The notes under the pieces are model-generated. The model had not been told where the DNA came from and searched no databases. It saw only the letters and a list, made by a program, of their open reading frames with translations. A stretch of 64,000 nucleotides of DNA from positions 12,334-76,333 of the forward strand of contig CBFGTV010000008.1 of assembly GCA_965652145.1 (NCBI GenBank). Direction: 5' to 3'. This DNA is from CBFGTV01 sp965652145. Lineage in GTDB: Bacteria; Bacillota; Clostridia; Peptostreptococcales; Natronincolaceae. Position numbers and translations under genes: made by a program. Below, one piece after another: positions 49,357-59,103 of the stretch (positions are counted from its first letter, which is position 1; each line of letters starts with the position of its first letter).

Positions 49357-50733
49357 TTGGATAAGAAACAAAAAATGGCAATTGTTATCCTGCCATTGCT
49401 GGCCATTGCTTTAGTGGCTGGGGGGATGTTTTTAAAACAGCAGACCGCTTCAACTCCTTCTACCTACGTGGATGGAACCTATGAAGGGGTAGGGCAAGGA
49501 TTTAATGGGGATATTAAAGTTGCGGTAACGATTGCAAACGGAGAAATTTCCAACATTGAGCTGCTGGAAATTGATGATACTCCTGGTTTGGGTGATAATG
49601 CTGCCAATCAGATCATCGAGGCGGCTATTGCCGGAAAAACTGCTGATGTTGAAGTAGTTTCCGGTGCTACCAAGTCAAGTGAAGGTACCATCGAAGCGAT
49701 TAAGGCGGCCTTAGCCCTTGCCAGTGGCGGCGGTGCCTTTGCCGATGGAACCCATGAAGGGGTTGCCCAAGGCTTTGGCGGCGATATCAAGGTAAGCGTG
49801 GTGGTTGAGGGCGGAAAAATCACAAATATTGAAGTCCTTGAAAATAGTGAAACTGCTGGCTTAGGAGATGTTGCCATTGACCAAATTACTGCTGCCATTA
49901 TCGAAACTCAATCATTAAATGTCGATATGGTTTCTGGGGCGACTAAATCCAGTGAAGGAACCATTGCTGCGGTGAAAAATGCCTTAGGCATGGGAGACTC
50001 TGAAGAAGAATCAGAGGATGCCACTGCAGAAATAGTGGATATTGATCTTGGAGCCCTTGAAAATGGTGTCTATACAGCATCTGAGGAAGGCTTCAAGGGT
50101 GAAATTGAATTGAGTGTTGAAGTTCAAGACGGAAAAATTGTCAAAATAGATATTTTAAATCAAAGTGAAACTGAAGGCCTTGGTGACGAAGCCATCGATG
50201 CAGTAATCGCCCAAGTTATTGACAACCAGGATGTGAATGCCGACGTTGTAACCGGAGCTACTTATTCCAGCGAAGCTGCTAAAAAGGCAATTATTAAAGC
50301 CTTAGAAGGAACACCGGCTCCCCTGGAAGCAGCTGAAGCTCCTGAGGAAGTAGAAGAAGATGAGCCTGCTTCTGCTGAACAGCCCGCTCCACCTTCTACA
50401 CCTGCCGCCAATGAGCCTGCGGCAACTACGCCTGCTTCCGAGCCAGCAGCATCTGGATTCAAGGATGGTACTTACAAGGCTTCCACCAATGATAGCTTCT
50501 ATGGTGAACCGATTAATGTTACCATCACAATTTCTGGCGGTAAAATTACGAATGTAGCTGTTAGTGAAAATGAAACGCCTGAAATAGGCGGTGAAGGTGC
50601 AAAAAAAGTTGCTGCGGAAATTGTAAAAAGACAGTCAGCTGATCTTAAGGGATCTGATGTAGCCAGTGGTGCAACTGTCACTGCTGATGCCGTTATTCAA
50701 GCTGCTAAGAGCGCCTTGAGTCAGGCTAAATAA
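49357..50733 (+). CDS. Surface protein with four FMN-binding domains
   Basis: 458 residues, TTG start behind GGAGGTG. A signal anchor (about 8-26, no lipobox) is followed by four FMN_bind domains, each with a covalent flavin-attachment motif: SGAT with T105, SGAT with T196, TGAT with T302 and SGAT with T440. A Pro/Ala/Glu-rich linker (about 318-366) separates the third and fourth. Such motifs accept FMN through a phosphoester bond made by ApbE. PplA of Listeria, with two such domains, carries electrons out of the cell. The fourth domain is more divergent. No apbE gene in the window. Confidence 0.88.
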   Translation: MDKKQKMAIVILPLLAIALVAGGMFLKQQTASTPSTYVDGTYEGVGQGFNGDIKVAVTIANGEISNIELLEIDDTPGLGDNAANQIIEAAIAGKTADVEVVSGATKSSEGTIEAIKAALALASGGGAFADGTHEGVAQGFGGDIKVSVVVEGGKITNIEVLENSETAGLGDVAIDQITAAIIETQSLNVDMVSGATKSSEGTIAAVKNALGMGDSEEESEDATAEIVDIDLGALENGVYTASEEGFKGEIELSVEVQDGKIVKIDILNQSETEGLGDEAIDAVIAQVIDNQDVNADVVTGATYSSEAAKKAIIKALEGTPAPLEAAEAPEEVEEDEPASAEQPAPPSTPAANEPAATTPASEPAASGFKDGTYKASTNDSFYGEPINVTITISGGKITNVAVSENETPEIGGEGAKKVAAEIVKRQSADLKGSDVASGATVTADAVIQAAKSALSQAK

Positions 50734-50746
50734 TTTATCAATACTA

Positions 50747-50776
50747 TAAAAGCCTCGAGCTAGCTCGAGGCTTTTA
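50747..50776. terminator. Bidirectional terminator between the flavoprotein gene and phoU
   Basis: TAAAAGCCTCGAG (50747-50759) pairs perfectly with CTCGAGGCTTTTA (50764-50776); both sides are flanked by T/A-rich tracts. Confidence 0.85.
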
Positions 50777-50785
50777 TATTTGCCA

Positions 50786-51436
50786 TTAATTAATCTCTAC
50801 ATTCTCTCCTGTTACTATATAAATTACTCTTTCCCCGATATTGGTGGCATGGTCAGCAATTCGCTCTAAATATCTTCCAATAAAGATTAAATTAGTTGCC
50901 TGGCGGATAATTGAATGTTTTTCAATCATCTTATTAATTAATTCAGTATAGATTTTAAGATACAGCTCATCTACTGCCTCATCGTCAGCGGCCACCTCTC
51001 TGGCCTTATTAACGTCTAAATCCATAAAGGCATCTAGACTCTTTTTAACCATCGCCTGGGCCAGCTTTGCCATCTGGGGCAGGTCAATCAACGGCTTAAC
51101 AAATGGCTCATGGCCGATTTCAAGGGTGGTTTTGGCAATATTAACAGCGTGATCCCCCATGCGTTCTAAATCGGTGATAATCTTAAGTGCCGTTCCAATT
51201 AATCGTAAGTCCTTTGCCATGGGCTGCTGTAGGGCAATCAATCTCATACATTCCATTTCGATTTCTAATTCCAAGGCATCAATCTGATCATCCATATCAT
51301 ATATCTTTTTTGCCAGCTCCAAATCTTGATCCATTAGCGCCTTAATTGCTTCTTCAATAATTTCTTGAACCATAGCCCCCATTTTTAATATTTTCAGATT
51401 TAAATCCTTTAATTGAGTAATAAATTGATTTCTCAT
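50786..51436 (-). CDS. phoU: Phosphate uptake regulator PhoU
   Basis: 216 residues, two three-helix bundles with the repeated metal-binding motif (MGDHAVNI in the first, IADHATNI in the second). PhoU links the Pst transporter to the PhoR/PhoP sensor system and restrains uptake when phosphate is plentiful. Last gene of pstSCAB-phoU. Confidence 0.96.
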   Translation of the reverse strand: MRNQFITQLKDLNLKILKMGAMVQEIIEEAIKALMDQDLELAKKIYDMDDQIDALELEIEMECMRLIALQQPMAKDLRLIGTALKIITDLERMGDHAVNIAKTTLEIGHEPFVKPLIDLPQMAKLAQAMVKKSLDAFMDLDVNKAREVAADDEAVDELYLKIYTELINKMIEKHSIIRQATNLIFIGRYLERIADHATNIGERVIYIVTGENVEIN

Positions 51437-51477
51437 ATTTTCTCCTTCCGCAATCCTATTGATCTATTAAAATAAAA

Positions 51478-52272
51478 TCAACCAAATCGCCCTGTAATAT
51501 AGTCCTCGGTCCGTTGATCCTTTGGATTTGAAAATATTGCTGTGGTATCACCAAATTCAACGACTTCTCCCGAAAGGAAAAAAGCTGTTTTATCAGAGAT
51601 TCTACCCGCCTGGTGCATAGAATGGGTTACAATAACAATTGTATAGTCCTTCTTTAAGGTTTCAATTAAGCCTTCTATCCTATGGGTCGAGATGGGGTCC
51701 AGGGCCGAGGTGGGCTCATCCATTAACAAAACATCGGGCTGTACCGCAAGGCACCTGGCAATACAAAGCCTTTGCTGCTGTCCCCCTGAAAGCCCATAGG
51801 CATTATCATGAAGCCGATCCTTTACCTCATCCCATAGCGCCGCACTCTTCAGACTGGCTTCGGCAATTTCCATTAACCTTCTTTTGTCCCGAATACCGTG
51901 GATTTTGGGCCCATATACAACATTTTCGTAAATAGACTTAGGAAAGGGGTTAGGCTTTTGAAATACCATACCAACCCTGGTTCTTAGCTCTTCAACCTGA
52001 AAGGCTTTATCAAATATATTTTTACCATGGTATAAAATTTCACCTGTAGTTCTGACGGTGGGGATGATCTCTACCATTCGATTTAATGTTTTAATAAAGG
52101 TTGATTTACCGCAGCCTGATGGGCCAATAATTGCCGTTACCTCATTTTTTTCTATGGTAAAATCAAGATGTTTAAGGGCCTGTTCATTCCCATACCAAAG
52201 ATTTAAATCATTCACATCATATATGATTTCTTTTTCCTTTTTATCATGATTTTTAATATTCCCAGTAGTCAA
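51478..52272 (-). CDS. pstB: Phosphate ABC transporter ATPase PstB
   Basis: 264 residues. Walker A GPSGCGKST, signature LSGGQQQR and Walker B VLLMDEPTSALD are all present. Energises the PstCA channel. Ribosome binding site AGGAGG precedes the ATG at 52272, 17 bp after pstA. Confidence 0.97.
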   Translation of the reverse strand: MTTGNIKNHDKKEKEIIYDVNDLNLWYGNEQALKHLDFTIEKNEVTAIIGPSGCGKSTFIKTLNRMVEIIPTVRTTGEILYHGKNIFDKAFQVEELRTRVGMVFQKPNPFPKSIYENVVYGPKIHGIRDKRRLMEIAEASLKSAALWDEVKDRLHDNAYGLSGGQQQRLCIARCLAVQPDVLLMDEPTSALDPISTHRIEGLIETLKKDYTIVIVTHSMHQAGRISDKTAFFLSGEVVEFGDTTAIFSNPKDQRTEDYITGRFG

Positions 52273-52288
52273 GGTAAGTCCTCCTATT

Positions 52289-53218
52289 TTAGTATCGTTT
52301 TTGAAACTTATTTCTAATTAGAATGGCGACAGAGTTCATCATAAATAATAAGACCAATAAAACAATGATGGTGGCAGCAGCCAGGTTCGCATATTCTGGA
52401 GTAAGGACTGTATCTAAGGTCCAATAATAGATTTGAATTGGCAAAGCTGTAAAATCATCCATCACCCCGGTTGGTATTTTTAAGATTAATGTTGGAATTC
52501 CCAGTACAACCAGGGGAGCCGTTTCTCCGATGGCCCTAGACAAAGCCAAAATCGATCCGGTTAAGATTCCTGGCATGGCCACAGGCAAGACAACGGTTCT
52601 GATGGTGGTCCATTTAGTAGCCCCCAGGGCATAGGAGGCATCCCTTAAAAAGCCTGGTACCGCCCGAATAGCCTCTTGGGCAGCAACAACCACAATGGGC
52701 AACACCAATAGAGACATGGTTAATCCCCCGGCCAGAATACTAGAGCCCAAATTAAACAGCCTGCCAAAGACCGTTAAACCCAACAAACCAAAGATTACAG
52801 ATGGAACACCGGCCAAATTAGAGATATTGGTTTTGATAAAGGCCTGAAGCTTTCCATTGCCGGCATATTCCTCTAGATAGATCGCTGTGGCTACCCCCAG
52901 AATGATTGTTACGGGAGCCACAATGGCCATCAGCCAAAGGCTGCCCAGGATAGGCCCTTTAATTCCAGCCTTTTCTGGAAAAATTGAAAGGTTATTTCGC
53001 AAAAATTTCAAATTTAGCCAGCCGATACTCTGGCTGATAATTCTATATAGTAATATTCCCAGTACCAGCAGTGCAAACAGGGTGGATAAAATAAAAATCC
53101 CCTTAGCCACCTGATCAAGGACAACACGTCTTTTCATTCTGCTCTTAACTGCCCTGCTGTTAAAATATGATTTTTCTTCCTCTTGATGTTGTTGATGTTG
53201 AATGATTTCCGCATTCAT
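52289..53218 (-). CDS. pstA: Phosphate ABC transporter permease PstA
   Basis: 309 residues, about six membrane helices, with the permease loop EAIRAVPGFLRDASYALGATKWTTI near the middle. Forms the channel with PstC. Starts two bases after pstC. Confidence 0.96.
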   Translation of the reverse strand: MNAEIIQHQQHQEEEKSYFNSRAVKSRMKRRVVLDQVAKGIFILSTLFALLVLGILLYRIISQSIGWLNLKFLRNNLSIFPEKAGIKGPILGSLWLMAIVAPVTIILGVATAIYLEEYAGNGKLQAFIKTNISNLAGVPSVIFGLLGLTVFGRLFNLGSSILAGGLTMSLLVLPIVVVAAQEAIRAVPGFLRDASYALGATKWTTIRTVVLPVAMPGILTGSILALSRAIGETAPLVVLGIPTLILKIPTGVMDDFTALPIQIYYWTLDTVLTPEYANLAAATIIVLLVLLFMMNSVAILIRNKFQKRY

Positions 53219-53220
53219 GA

Positions 53221-54144
53221 TTAGTATTCCTCCCTATATCTACGTGAGATATATTGTGCCAGTAAGTTCATTAAAAGGGTAAAGGCAAACAGTAAAAGTC
53301 CCACAGCGTACAGGCTATAGTAGCCCAGGGTTCCGCTTCCAGCATCACCACTGGTAAATTCTACAATATAGGCAGTCATGGTCTGCATTGATTGGGTAAA
53401 ATCAAAGGTAAAGGCCTTTGAGCTGCCACTGGCAATGGCCACAATCATTGTTTCACCGATAGCCCTTGAAATACCCAACACAAAGGAGGCAATAATTCCT
53501 GAAAATGCCGCCGGAATCACTACTTTAATGGCTACCTCCAGCTTTGTAGAGCCCAAAGCCAGTGCTCCTTCCCGCATGGCATTGGGAACGGCGTTCATGG
53601 CATCCTCAGAAAGGGAAGCAACCATGGGAATAATCATAATTCCCATCACCAGCCCCGGACTCAGGGCATTTTTAGCCTCTAGGCCGGGAATCAGCTTCAT
53701 TAGCAGGGGAGTCACAAAGGAATAGGCAAAAAAACCGTAAACAATGGTGGGAATCCCCGCCAGCACCTCCATAATAGGCTTTAAGACCTTTCTCAAGCCC
53801 TCTGATGCAAACTCACTTAAGAATAATGCAGCAGTTAACCCGATGGGTATGGCCACAAACATAGCAATTACTGAGGTTATAATGGTACCATTGATCAATG
53901 GTAAAATACCAAAGGAGGGGTTCGCACTTAAGGGGGCCAACTGGGTACTAAACACTTCCCTAAGGGGAACCCTACTGAAGAACTTTAGGGCATCGAAAAG
54001 TAGGGTAAAGACAATACCGATTGTTGTCACAACAGAAATAGAGGCTGCCAATAAAAAAATAATTGGCATGATTCTTTCTGATCCCCTCTTTTTCTGAGAA
54101 AAGCTCTTTTGAATCATTTCTCTAACATTAGTAGTCGTATTCAT
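53221..54144 (-). CDS. pstC: Phosphate ABC transporter permease PstC
   Basis: 307 residues, about six membrane helices, with the permease loop DAMNAVPNAMREGALALGSTK and a periplasm-side segment typical of PstC. Separated from pstS by 128 bp that contain a strong hairpin. Confidence 0.96.
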   Translation of the reverse strand: MNTTTNVREMIQKSFSQKKRGSERIMPIIFLLAASISVVTTIGIVFTLLFDALKFFSRVPLREVFSTQLAPLSANPSFGILPLINGTIITSVIAMFVAIPIGLTAALFLSEFASEGLRKVLKPIMEVLAGIPTIVYGFFAYSFVTPLLMKLIPGLEAKNALSPGLVMGIMIIPMVASLSEDAMNAVPNAMREGALALGSTKLEVAIKVVIPAAFSGIIASFVLGISRAIGETMIVAIASGSSKAFTFDFTQSMQTMTAYIVEFTSGDAGSGTLGYYSLYAVGLLLFAFTLLMNLLAQYISRRYREEY

Positions 54145-54217
54145 TTCACCGGTTCCTTTCCAGACTATTCAAAAACTATCTTTAACGCCAGGGTAATTTT
54201 ACAGGTATTATAAACAG

Positions 54218-54253
54218 CTTTAAGATGAGAAGCCAAGCCTTCTCATCTTAAAG
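54218..54253 (-). terminator. Perfect 15-bp hairpin between pstS and pstC
   Basis: CTTTAAGATGAGAAG (54218-54232) and its exact complement (54239-54253), loop of 6. Only a weak T-tract follows on the minus strand, so it may be a partial terminator or an mRNA stabiliser that keeps pstS expression above the rest of the operon. Confidence 0.7.
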
Positions 54254-54272
54254 CCACACTATATAAAAACCA

Positions 54273-55289
54273 TTACTTTAGTGCATCTAATTGTTTTGCA
54301 TATTCAGCATACTGGGCAGCAGGCAGTGGTGCAAATCCATTTTCACCAGCTAACTTTTGGGCTCCATCGGGTGAAACAACATATTTAGCGAAATCAAGGA
54401 CCTGTGGCTTTTCCTTTGCATATCTGGCATTCAAATAGGTAAAGACAGGGCGGGTAAAGCCGGCATAGGGCAAATCTTCACCGATGGTTTCCAGTGTAGG
54501 CTCAACTGGCCCATTACCAAAGTCAATTTTGACTGCTGTCAGTTTATCCTGATTGTTTACGTAGTAACCGAAGCCAAAGAATGCAATGGCGTTTTTATCC
54601 TTTGAAACAAGATCTACCAGGGTGGAATATTCCTGTTGAAGATTGGCAGTCTTAACCATTTCCTGCTTTCCAAGGATCACTTCATAGAAAAATTCGTAGG
54701 TTCCATGATTTTCATTGGGTCCGTAAAATTTAATTTCCTCTTGGGGCCAGTCTGGTCGAATATCAGACCAAAGCACCTTGTCATCTTCTTTATGCTTGCC
54801 TGAAAGGTACATATCAATTACTTCTTCCTTGGTCATTTCGGTTGCCCAATCATTTTCCTTATTAATCACCATGGTTAAACCATCAAGGGCTACCTTAAAT
54901 TCTAATACATCTTCTCCCATCTTTAGGCCTTGGGCTTCCAGCTCAGCCACCTCTTCACTCTTGATTTCCCTTGAGGCATCTGCAAAATCCAGTTCTCCCG
55001 GTATGAACTTTTTAAAGCCTGCACTGGAACCGGCACGTCCTACTTGAACGCTGACCTTGCTTTGTACGTTAGTCATATATTCCTCTGCAATATGGGCCAT
55101 TAACGGATATACTGTACCAGATCCATCAATAATTACTGCTCCTTCAAGGGCTGCTCCGTCATCAGTTTCATTTTCCACTTCATTTTGATTTGGTGTATTG
55201 TCTGTTAGTTGATCATTTCCTCCACCACATGCAACGACAGACACCATTAAAGCCGCAATGAGTAATAACATAAAGATCTTTTTAAGCAT
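54273..55289 (-). CDS. pstS: Phosphate-binding lipoprotein PstS
   Basis: 338 residues. Lipobox VVAC with C21, an acidic linker (about 25-50) and the phosphate-binding domain (GSGTVYPLMAHIAEEYM, GRAGSSAGFKKF). Captures phosphate outside the membrane for PstCAB. First gene of the operon, behind four PHO hexamers at 55360-55398. Confidence 0.96.
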   Translation of the reverse strand: MLKKIFMLLLIAALMVSVVACGGGNDQLTDNTPNQNEVENETDDGAALEGAVIIDGSGTVYPLMAHIAEEYMTNVQSKVSVQVGRAGSSAGFKKFIPGELDFADASREIKSEEVAELEAQGLKMGEDVLEFKVALDGLTMVINKENDWATEMTKEEVIDMYLSGKHKEDDKVLWSDIRPDWPQEEIKFYGPNENHGTYEFFYEVILGKQEMVKTANLQQEYSTLVDLVSKDKNAIAFFGFGYYVNNQDKLTAVKIDFGNGPVEPTLETIGEDLPYAGFTRPVFTYLNARYAKEKPQVLDFAKYVVSPDGAQKLAGENGFAPLPAAQYAEYAKQLDALK

Positions 55290-55359
55290 TAAAAAATCCC
55301 CCTAACGATATTTTTTATATATCTTACATGTATACTATATCGAATAACCCAACGGGCAG

Positions 55360-55398
55360 TGTTATCGCCGAGTTAATCATTTGTTAAGAACATGTTAT
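55360..55398 (-). promoter_or_regulatory. Tandem PHO box of the pst operon
   Basis: On the minus strand ATAACA, TTAACA, TTAACT and ATAACA follow each other with spacers of exactly 5 bp each. This 11-bp phase is that of PhoP-binding PHO boxes (TTAACA-type hexamers). A -10-like TATAGT (55334-55339) lies 20 bp downstream, which fits PhoP-activated promoters that lack a good -35. Confidence 0.8.
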
Positions 55399-55402
55399 GT
55401 CG

Positions 55403-57559
55403 TTAAAGCTTGAATTTCCTTACCAGCCTTTGTAGCTCCTGAGCCAGGGTATCTAGCCCTTCACTTGAGCTTGATATCTCTTGCATAGAAGCACTTTGTT
55501 CCTCAATAGAAGCTGAAATTTCTTCAGTATTACTTGAGTATTGCTCTGATAATTGAGCTAGCTTCAATATTTCCGCCTCCACCTCAGTTCTCATCCCATT
55601 CATTCTTTGGCTAGAAACATTCAGTATTTTAACCTTTTCCCCTGAAATTCTAATGGCATCGGCGATTTCCAGATATTTATCCCTGGTTAAATCCACATAT
55701 CCCCTCTGTTGGCCGGCAATATTGATTAAGCCCTCCATGGTATCCACCACCTCCATGGTACCTCGCCTGAGCCTATGGATAATGCCATTAATAATTTTAG
55801 AAGATACCTTAGACTGCTCTGCCAGCTTCCTAATTTCTTCTGCCACAACTGAAAAGCCCTTACCCTGTTCCCCAGCCCGGGCAGCCTCAATGGCAGCATT
55901 TAAGGCCAATAAATTGGTTTGATCTGCAATGGCCATAATCAATTTACTGGCCTCTTCAATTTCCTTAGTACCTTCATATGATTTTTGAATACTTGCCTGG
56001 GCTTCTTCATTGGCTTTTTTTGCCTCAAGGGTTATATCCGACAGCTGTTTAATCACATTTAGCCCCGACTGTACAACCTCCCCTGCCTCTTTGGCAGCCA
56101 GGGTCATTTCATTTAAGTCTTTAAGATTATTTTCTATTATATTGCTTAATTCTTCTGTCTTATTGGCACTTATTTGAGCAATATGGGCCTGATCGGCCGA
56201 GCCCAGGGAAATTTCGCTAATTCCCACAGCTACGGTCTCGGCCGCCAGGGAAGCATGTAGTGTGTTACGCTTTAACTCCTCTGATGAGCTGACCACCTGC
56301 TGGGCAGAGCTTTCCACAGCAGTAATGATTTTACGAAGATTGTTTTGAATTTTGATAACTGCCCTTTCCAAATCGCCTATTTCGTCTTTCCTTTTAACCT
56401 GTTCTAGATTGAGCTCATTTTGTAGTTGATAATTGGCAATATCACTGGTTCGGCCAATTACAGCTTTTATTGGCCCGGTTATGGTTCGGCCCAGCTTGGC
56501 CGCAATAACAGTGCAGATGGATATTACTAGAATAGCAATTATTAGTAGTGTGTTTCTTAGATCCTCAATGCTTCGATAAGCTTCGTCCTTATCCACCTCG
56601 ATGATTAAACCCACAGGGCTGTCTCCAATTTGAACCACTGAAAGGGTACCTATAACATCCTTACCTGTGTATGACCTGTATTCCAGGGTTTTAGTAAAAT
56701 TAAAATCTTGATTGGCTATGGGTTCCTGAAGAAGGGTTTTTGCCATTGAATCCAATTCTTCTTTCAAAGCCGCCGCCTCATGAAAGGGCTCCTTCATTGT
56801 ATTGGTTAAAAATAGTCCTTCACCATTAATTAAATAGGAGTCAGCCCCCGGGGCCAATTTATCAACCCCATTTTGTACAATTTCGTTGATTCTCCCCTGG
56901 TTTAAAACAATATTGATCGTTCCAATAGGGGCGTTCCCCAGCGTATCCTGGGGGGCATATACCGGAGTAGCTAACACCATCAGATTATCTTTAATAAAGC
57001 TGTTCCAAAAAATATTAGACCAATTTTGCTGCCCTGCCATGGCCTTGCTTGAAAAATCCCCTGAAAAGACCAAAGGGGCGATATCGTTTCGGTTATACCG
57101 ATAACTAAAAATCACTTCGCCATACAGGTTGGTCAGAAAGATATCTGTATATTGGTGCTTTTCAATCACATCACTTAAGTAGTATGTAAATTCCTCCATG
57201 ATGGCTTCCTTCTCTTCTTCATCGGTATCAAGCAAATTAAGCCTATCGATTCCGTCACTGATGGTTCTGGAGCCGGCCAATATATTGCCATCGCCTTCTC
57301 GATTATAAAAGTACTCATTCATCCGATCAATGGTCAGGGTTGTGAACAAATGATTACCCTTTACTATTTCATCCTCGATCTTATTACTAGAGCTTTGAAT
57401 ACTGATGGTACTGATGAGGATCATCGGTAATAGTCCTGTAACCAGGGCCATAAACAATAGCTTTTTTTGAATTTTGAAATCATTTAAATGAAGTGATAAA
57501 AACCAGCCCTTTAACTTCTGAAGCCTCGCCTTTCCATTGGGGTTGTTCATTTTTTTCAT
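55403..57559 (-). CDS. Methyl-accepting chemotaxis protein
   Basis: 718 residues from the ATG at 57559, behind GGAGGAAAAAA; a longer frame from 57637 is less likely. A short cytoplasmic start is followed by a first membrane helix (about 35-55), a large extracellular sensor of the dCache type (about 55-330), a second helix (about 340-360), HAMP (about 360-415) and the signalling domain with its tip FSVVAEEIRKLAEQS. No C-terminal CheR-binding pentapeptide. Ligand unknown. Confidence 0.93.
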   Translation of the reverse strand: MKKMNNPNGKARLQKLKGWFLSLHLNDFKIQKKLLFMALVTGLLPMILISTISIQSSSNKIEDEIVKGNHLFTTLTIDRMNEYFYNREGDGNILAGSRTISDGIDRLNLLDTDEEEKEAIMEEFTYYLSDVIEKHQYTDIFLTNLYGEVIFSYRYNRNDIAPLVFSGDFSSKAMAGQQNWSNIFWNSFIKDNLMVLATPVYAPQDTLGNAPIGTINIVLNQGRINEIVQNGVDKLAPGADSYLINGEGLFLTNTMKEPFHEAAALKEELDSMAKTLLQEPIANQDFNFTKTLEYRSYTGKDVIGTLSVVQIGDSPVGLIIEVDKDEAYRSIEDLRNTLLIIAILVISICTVIAAKLGRTITGPIKAVIGRTSDIANYQLQNELNLEQVKRKDEIGDLERAVIKIQNNLRKIITAVESSAQQVVSSSEELKRNTLHASLAAETVAVGISEISLGSADQAHIAQISANKTEELSNIIENNLKDLNEMTLAAKEAGEVVQSGLNVIKQLSDITLEAKKANEEAQASIQKSYEGTKEIEEASKLIMAIADQTNLLALNAAIEAARAGEQGKGFSVVAEEIRKLAEQSKVSSKIINGIIHRLRRGTMEVVDTMEGLINIAGQQRGYVDLTRDKYLEIADAIRISGEKVKILNVSSQRMNGMRTEVEAEILKLAQLSEQYSSNTEEISASIEEQSASMQEISSSSEGLDTLAQELQRLVRKFKL

Positions 57560-57693
57560 CAATTTTTTCCTCCAGCTAAATAAGATAGATAATTTCCGCC
57601 CCCAGACCCCTCTTTTTTTATCTAAAATTTTCCTCAAGCTAAATATATCGCCCTGGCTTTATTTGATTATTAAGTGGCTGTTAAATTTTAGTT

Positions 57694-57728
57694 AAAAAAA
57701 ACATCTATATTAATTGTATAGATGTTTT
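57694..57728 (-). terminator. Terminator of the glycosyltransferase gene
   Basis: AAAACATCTATA and TATAGATGTTTT form a 12-bp stem (57698-57728); on the minus strand a run of eight T follows. Confidence 0.88.
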
Positions 57729-57733
57729 AAAAG

Positions 57734-58894
57734 TCATAGGTTTTGAGGTTGATTCACTACATTATCACTATTTTTAAAGGTGTTTTTCACCAGCTCTTTA
57801 ACAATGGCCCCGGCGGCATCCTGCTTCCTAAGGCCCCTTAGCTGAGCCTTCATGCCCTGGTAATGGAGGGGATTTTTGAATAACAGGTCATCCACTGTAG
57901 TGGCTAAATCCTCCAAATCTTCAATATGCTTTGCAATCCCTAAGGCTGATAAGTGCTGGGCATTACCCACCTCTTGCCCTGGAATTGGATGGGTTATTAG
58001 AATAGGAAGCTCTTTTTGAATGGCTTCAGACATGGTTATCCCCCCTGCCTTTGAAATTAACAGGTCTGAAATTGTCATCAGCTCATTTATATTTTTATAA
58101 TAACCATAAAGCTTAACATGATGATTGGATTTTCGACATTGCCCCCGCAGAGATTCTAATAGCTCCTGATTTTTCCCTGTCACTACCAAAAGTTGAAGGG
58201 GGGCCTTTACCTTATTTAGTACCTGAATAATCTCATCCAGGGGTCCTAGCCCCAGGCCCCCTCCCATAATCAACAAAGTTGGCAAAGCTGGTGACAAGCC
58301 CTGTCCCTTTAATATCCTTTTTTCGTCAAGATACTTATAAAATTCGCTTCGAATGGGGATTCCTGTAACCGAAATGGAATCCTTTCTAATTCCTTTTCTA
58401 ACTAAATCCTCCATTAGGCTATTGCTGCCTACGAAATAATAATTAACGGTTTGATCCAGCCATACACTATGGGCTGTATAATCAGTTATAACAGTGGCTG
58501 TATCTACATTCATGATTCCCTTTCTTTTCATATCAGAGACAAGGATTAATGGAAAGGGATTCGTAAAAAGAATTAAATCTGGCTGTCTCTTTTCAATTAA
58601 CTGTAATAGCTTCTTTTCATATCGATAAATAAAAATGCTCTTGACTTTACTGTTATTCTTAATTTTCATTGTGTTTTGATAAAGAAGATGATACCAACTT
58701 GGAAATAAGTCGATCATTTTTAAGTAGCTGCTCTTAATTAAATGACTGATGGAAGTATTCATCATTTCCATAAAATCAATAATTTCTGTTTCAATTCCTT
58801 CCCCCTGCTCTTTAAACTTTTTAGCTAAGGTTTCAGCCGCCTGGTCATGCCCACAGCCTATTGAGGCAGTTAAAATCATCACCCTTTTTCTCAT
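57734..58894 (-). CDS. MGDG-synthase-type glycosyltransferase (GT28, UgtP-like)
   Basis: 386 residues. The N-terminal MGDG_synth domain begins VMILTASIGCGHDQAAETLAKKF, and the C-terminal GT28 half has a TLLIMGGGLGLG loop and a SKAGGITMSEA nucleotide-sugar-binding motif. It adds a hexose from UDP-sugar to diacylglycerol or a similar lipid at the cytoplasmic face of the membrane. The sugar is not predictable. Confidence 0.9.
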   Translation of the reverse strand: MRKRVMILTASIGCGHDQAAETLAKKFKEQGEGIETEIIDFMEMMNTSISHLIKSSYLKMIDLFPSWYHLLYQNTMKIKNNSKVKSIFIYRYEKKLLQLIEKRQPDLILFTNPFPLILVSDMKRKGIMNVDTATVITDYTAHSVWLDQTVNYYFVGSNSLMEDLVRKGIRKDSISVTGIPIRSEFYKYLDEKRILKGQGLSPALPTLLIMGGGLGLGPLDEIIQVLNKVKAPLQLLVVTGKNQELLESLRGQCRKSNHHVKLYGYYKNINELMTISDLLISKAGGITMSEAIQKELPILITHPIPGQEVGNAQHLSALGIAKHIEDLEDLATTVDDLLFKNPLHYQGMKAQLRGLRKQDAAGAIVKELVKNTFKNSDNVVNQPQNL

Positions 58895-59103
58895 TCTTAT
58901 AACCTCCAGGTTGCAACATTTATTGCTTTTATTTTTGTCTTTGGTTTTATAATGACCAAATCAATCTTAATTTCATTTTAACAGCCTTCTATTAAAATTT
59001 CCTTAAAAAAAAGTTAAAAACTTATAAGGGTATAATAATGGATGGGTAAATTATAATAAATTTGTTATAATAGTGGTAGCCATAATGTTGAAAGGGAGGA
59101 GAT

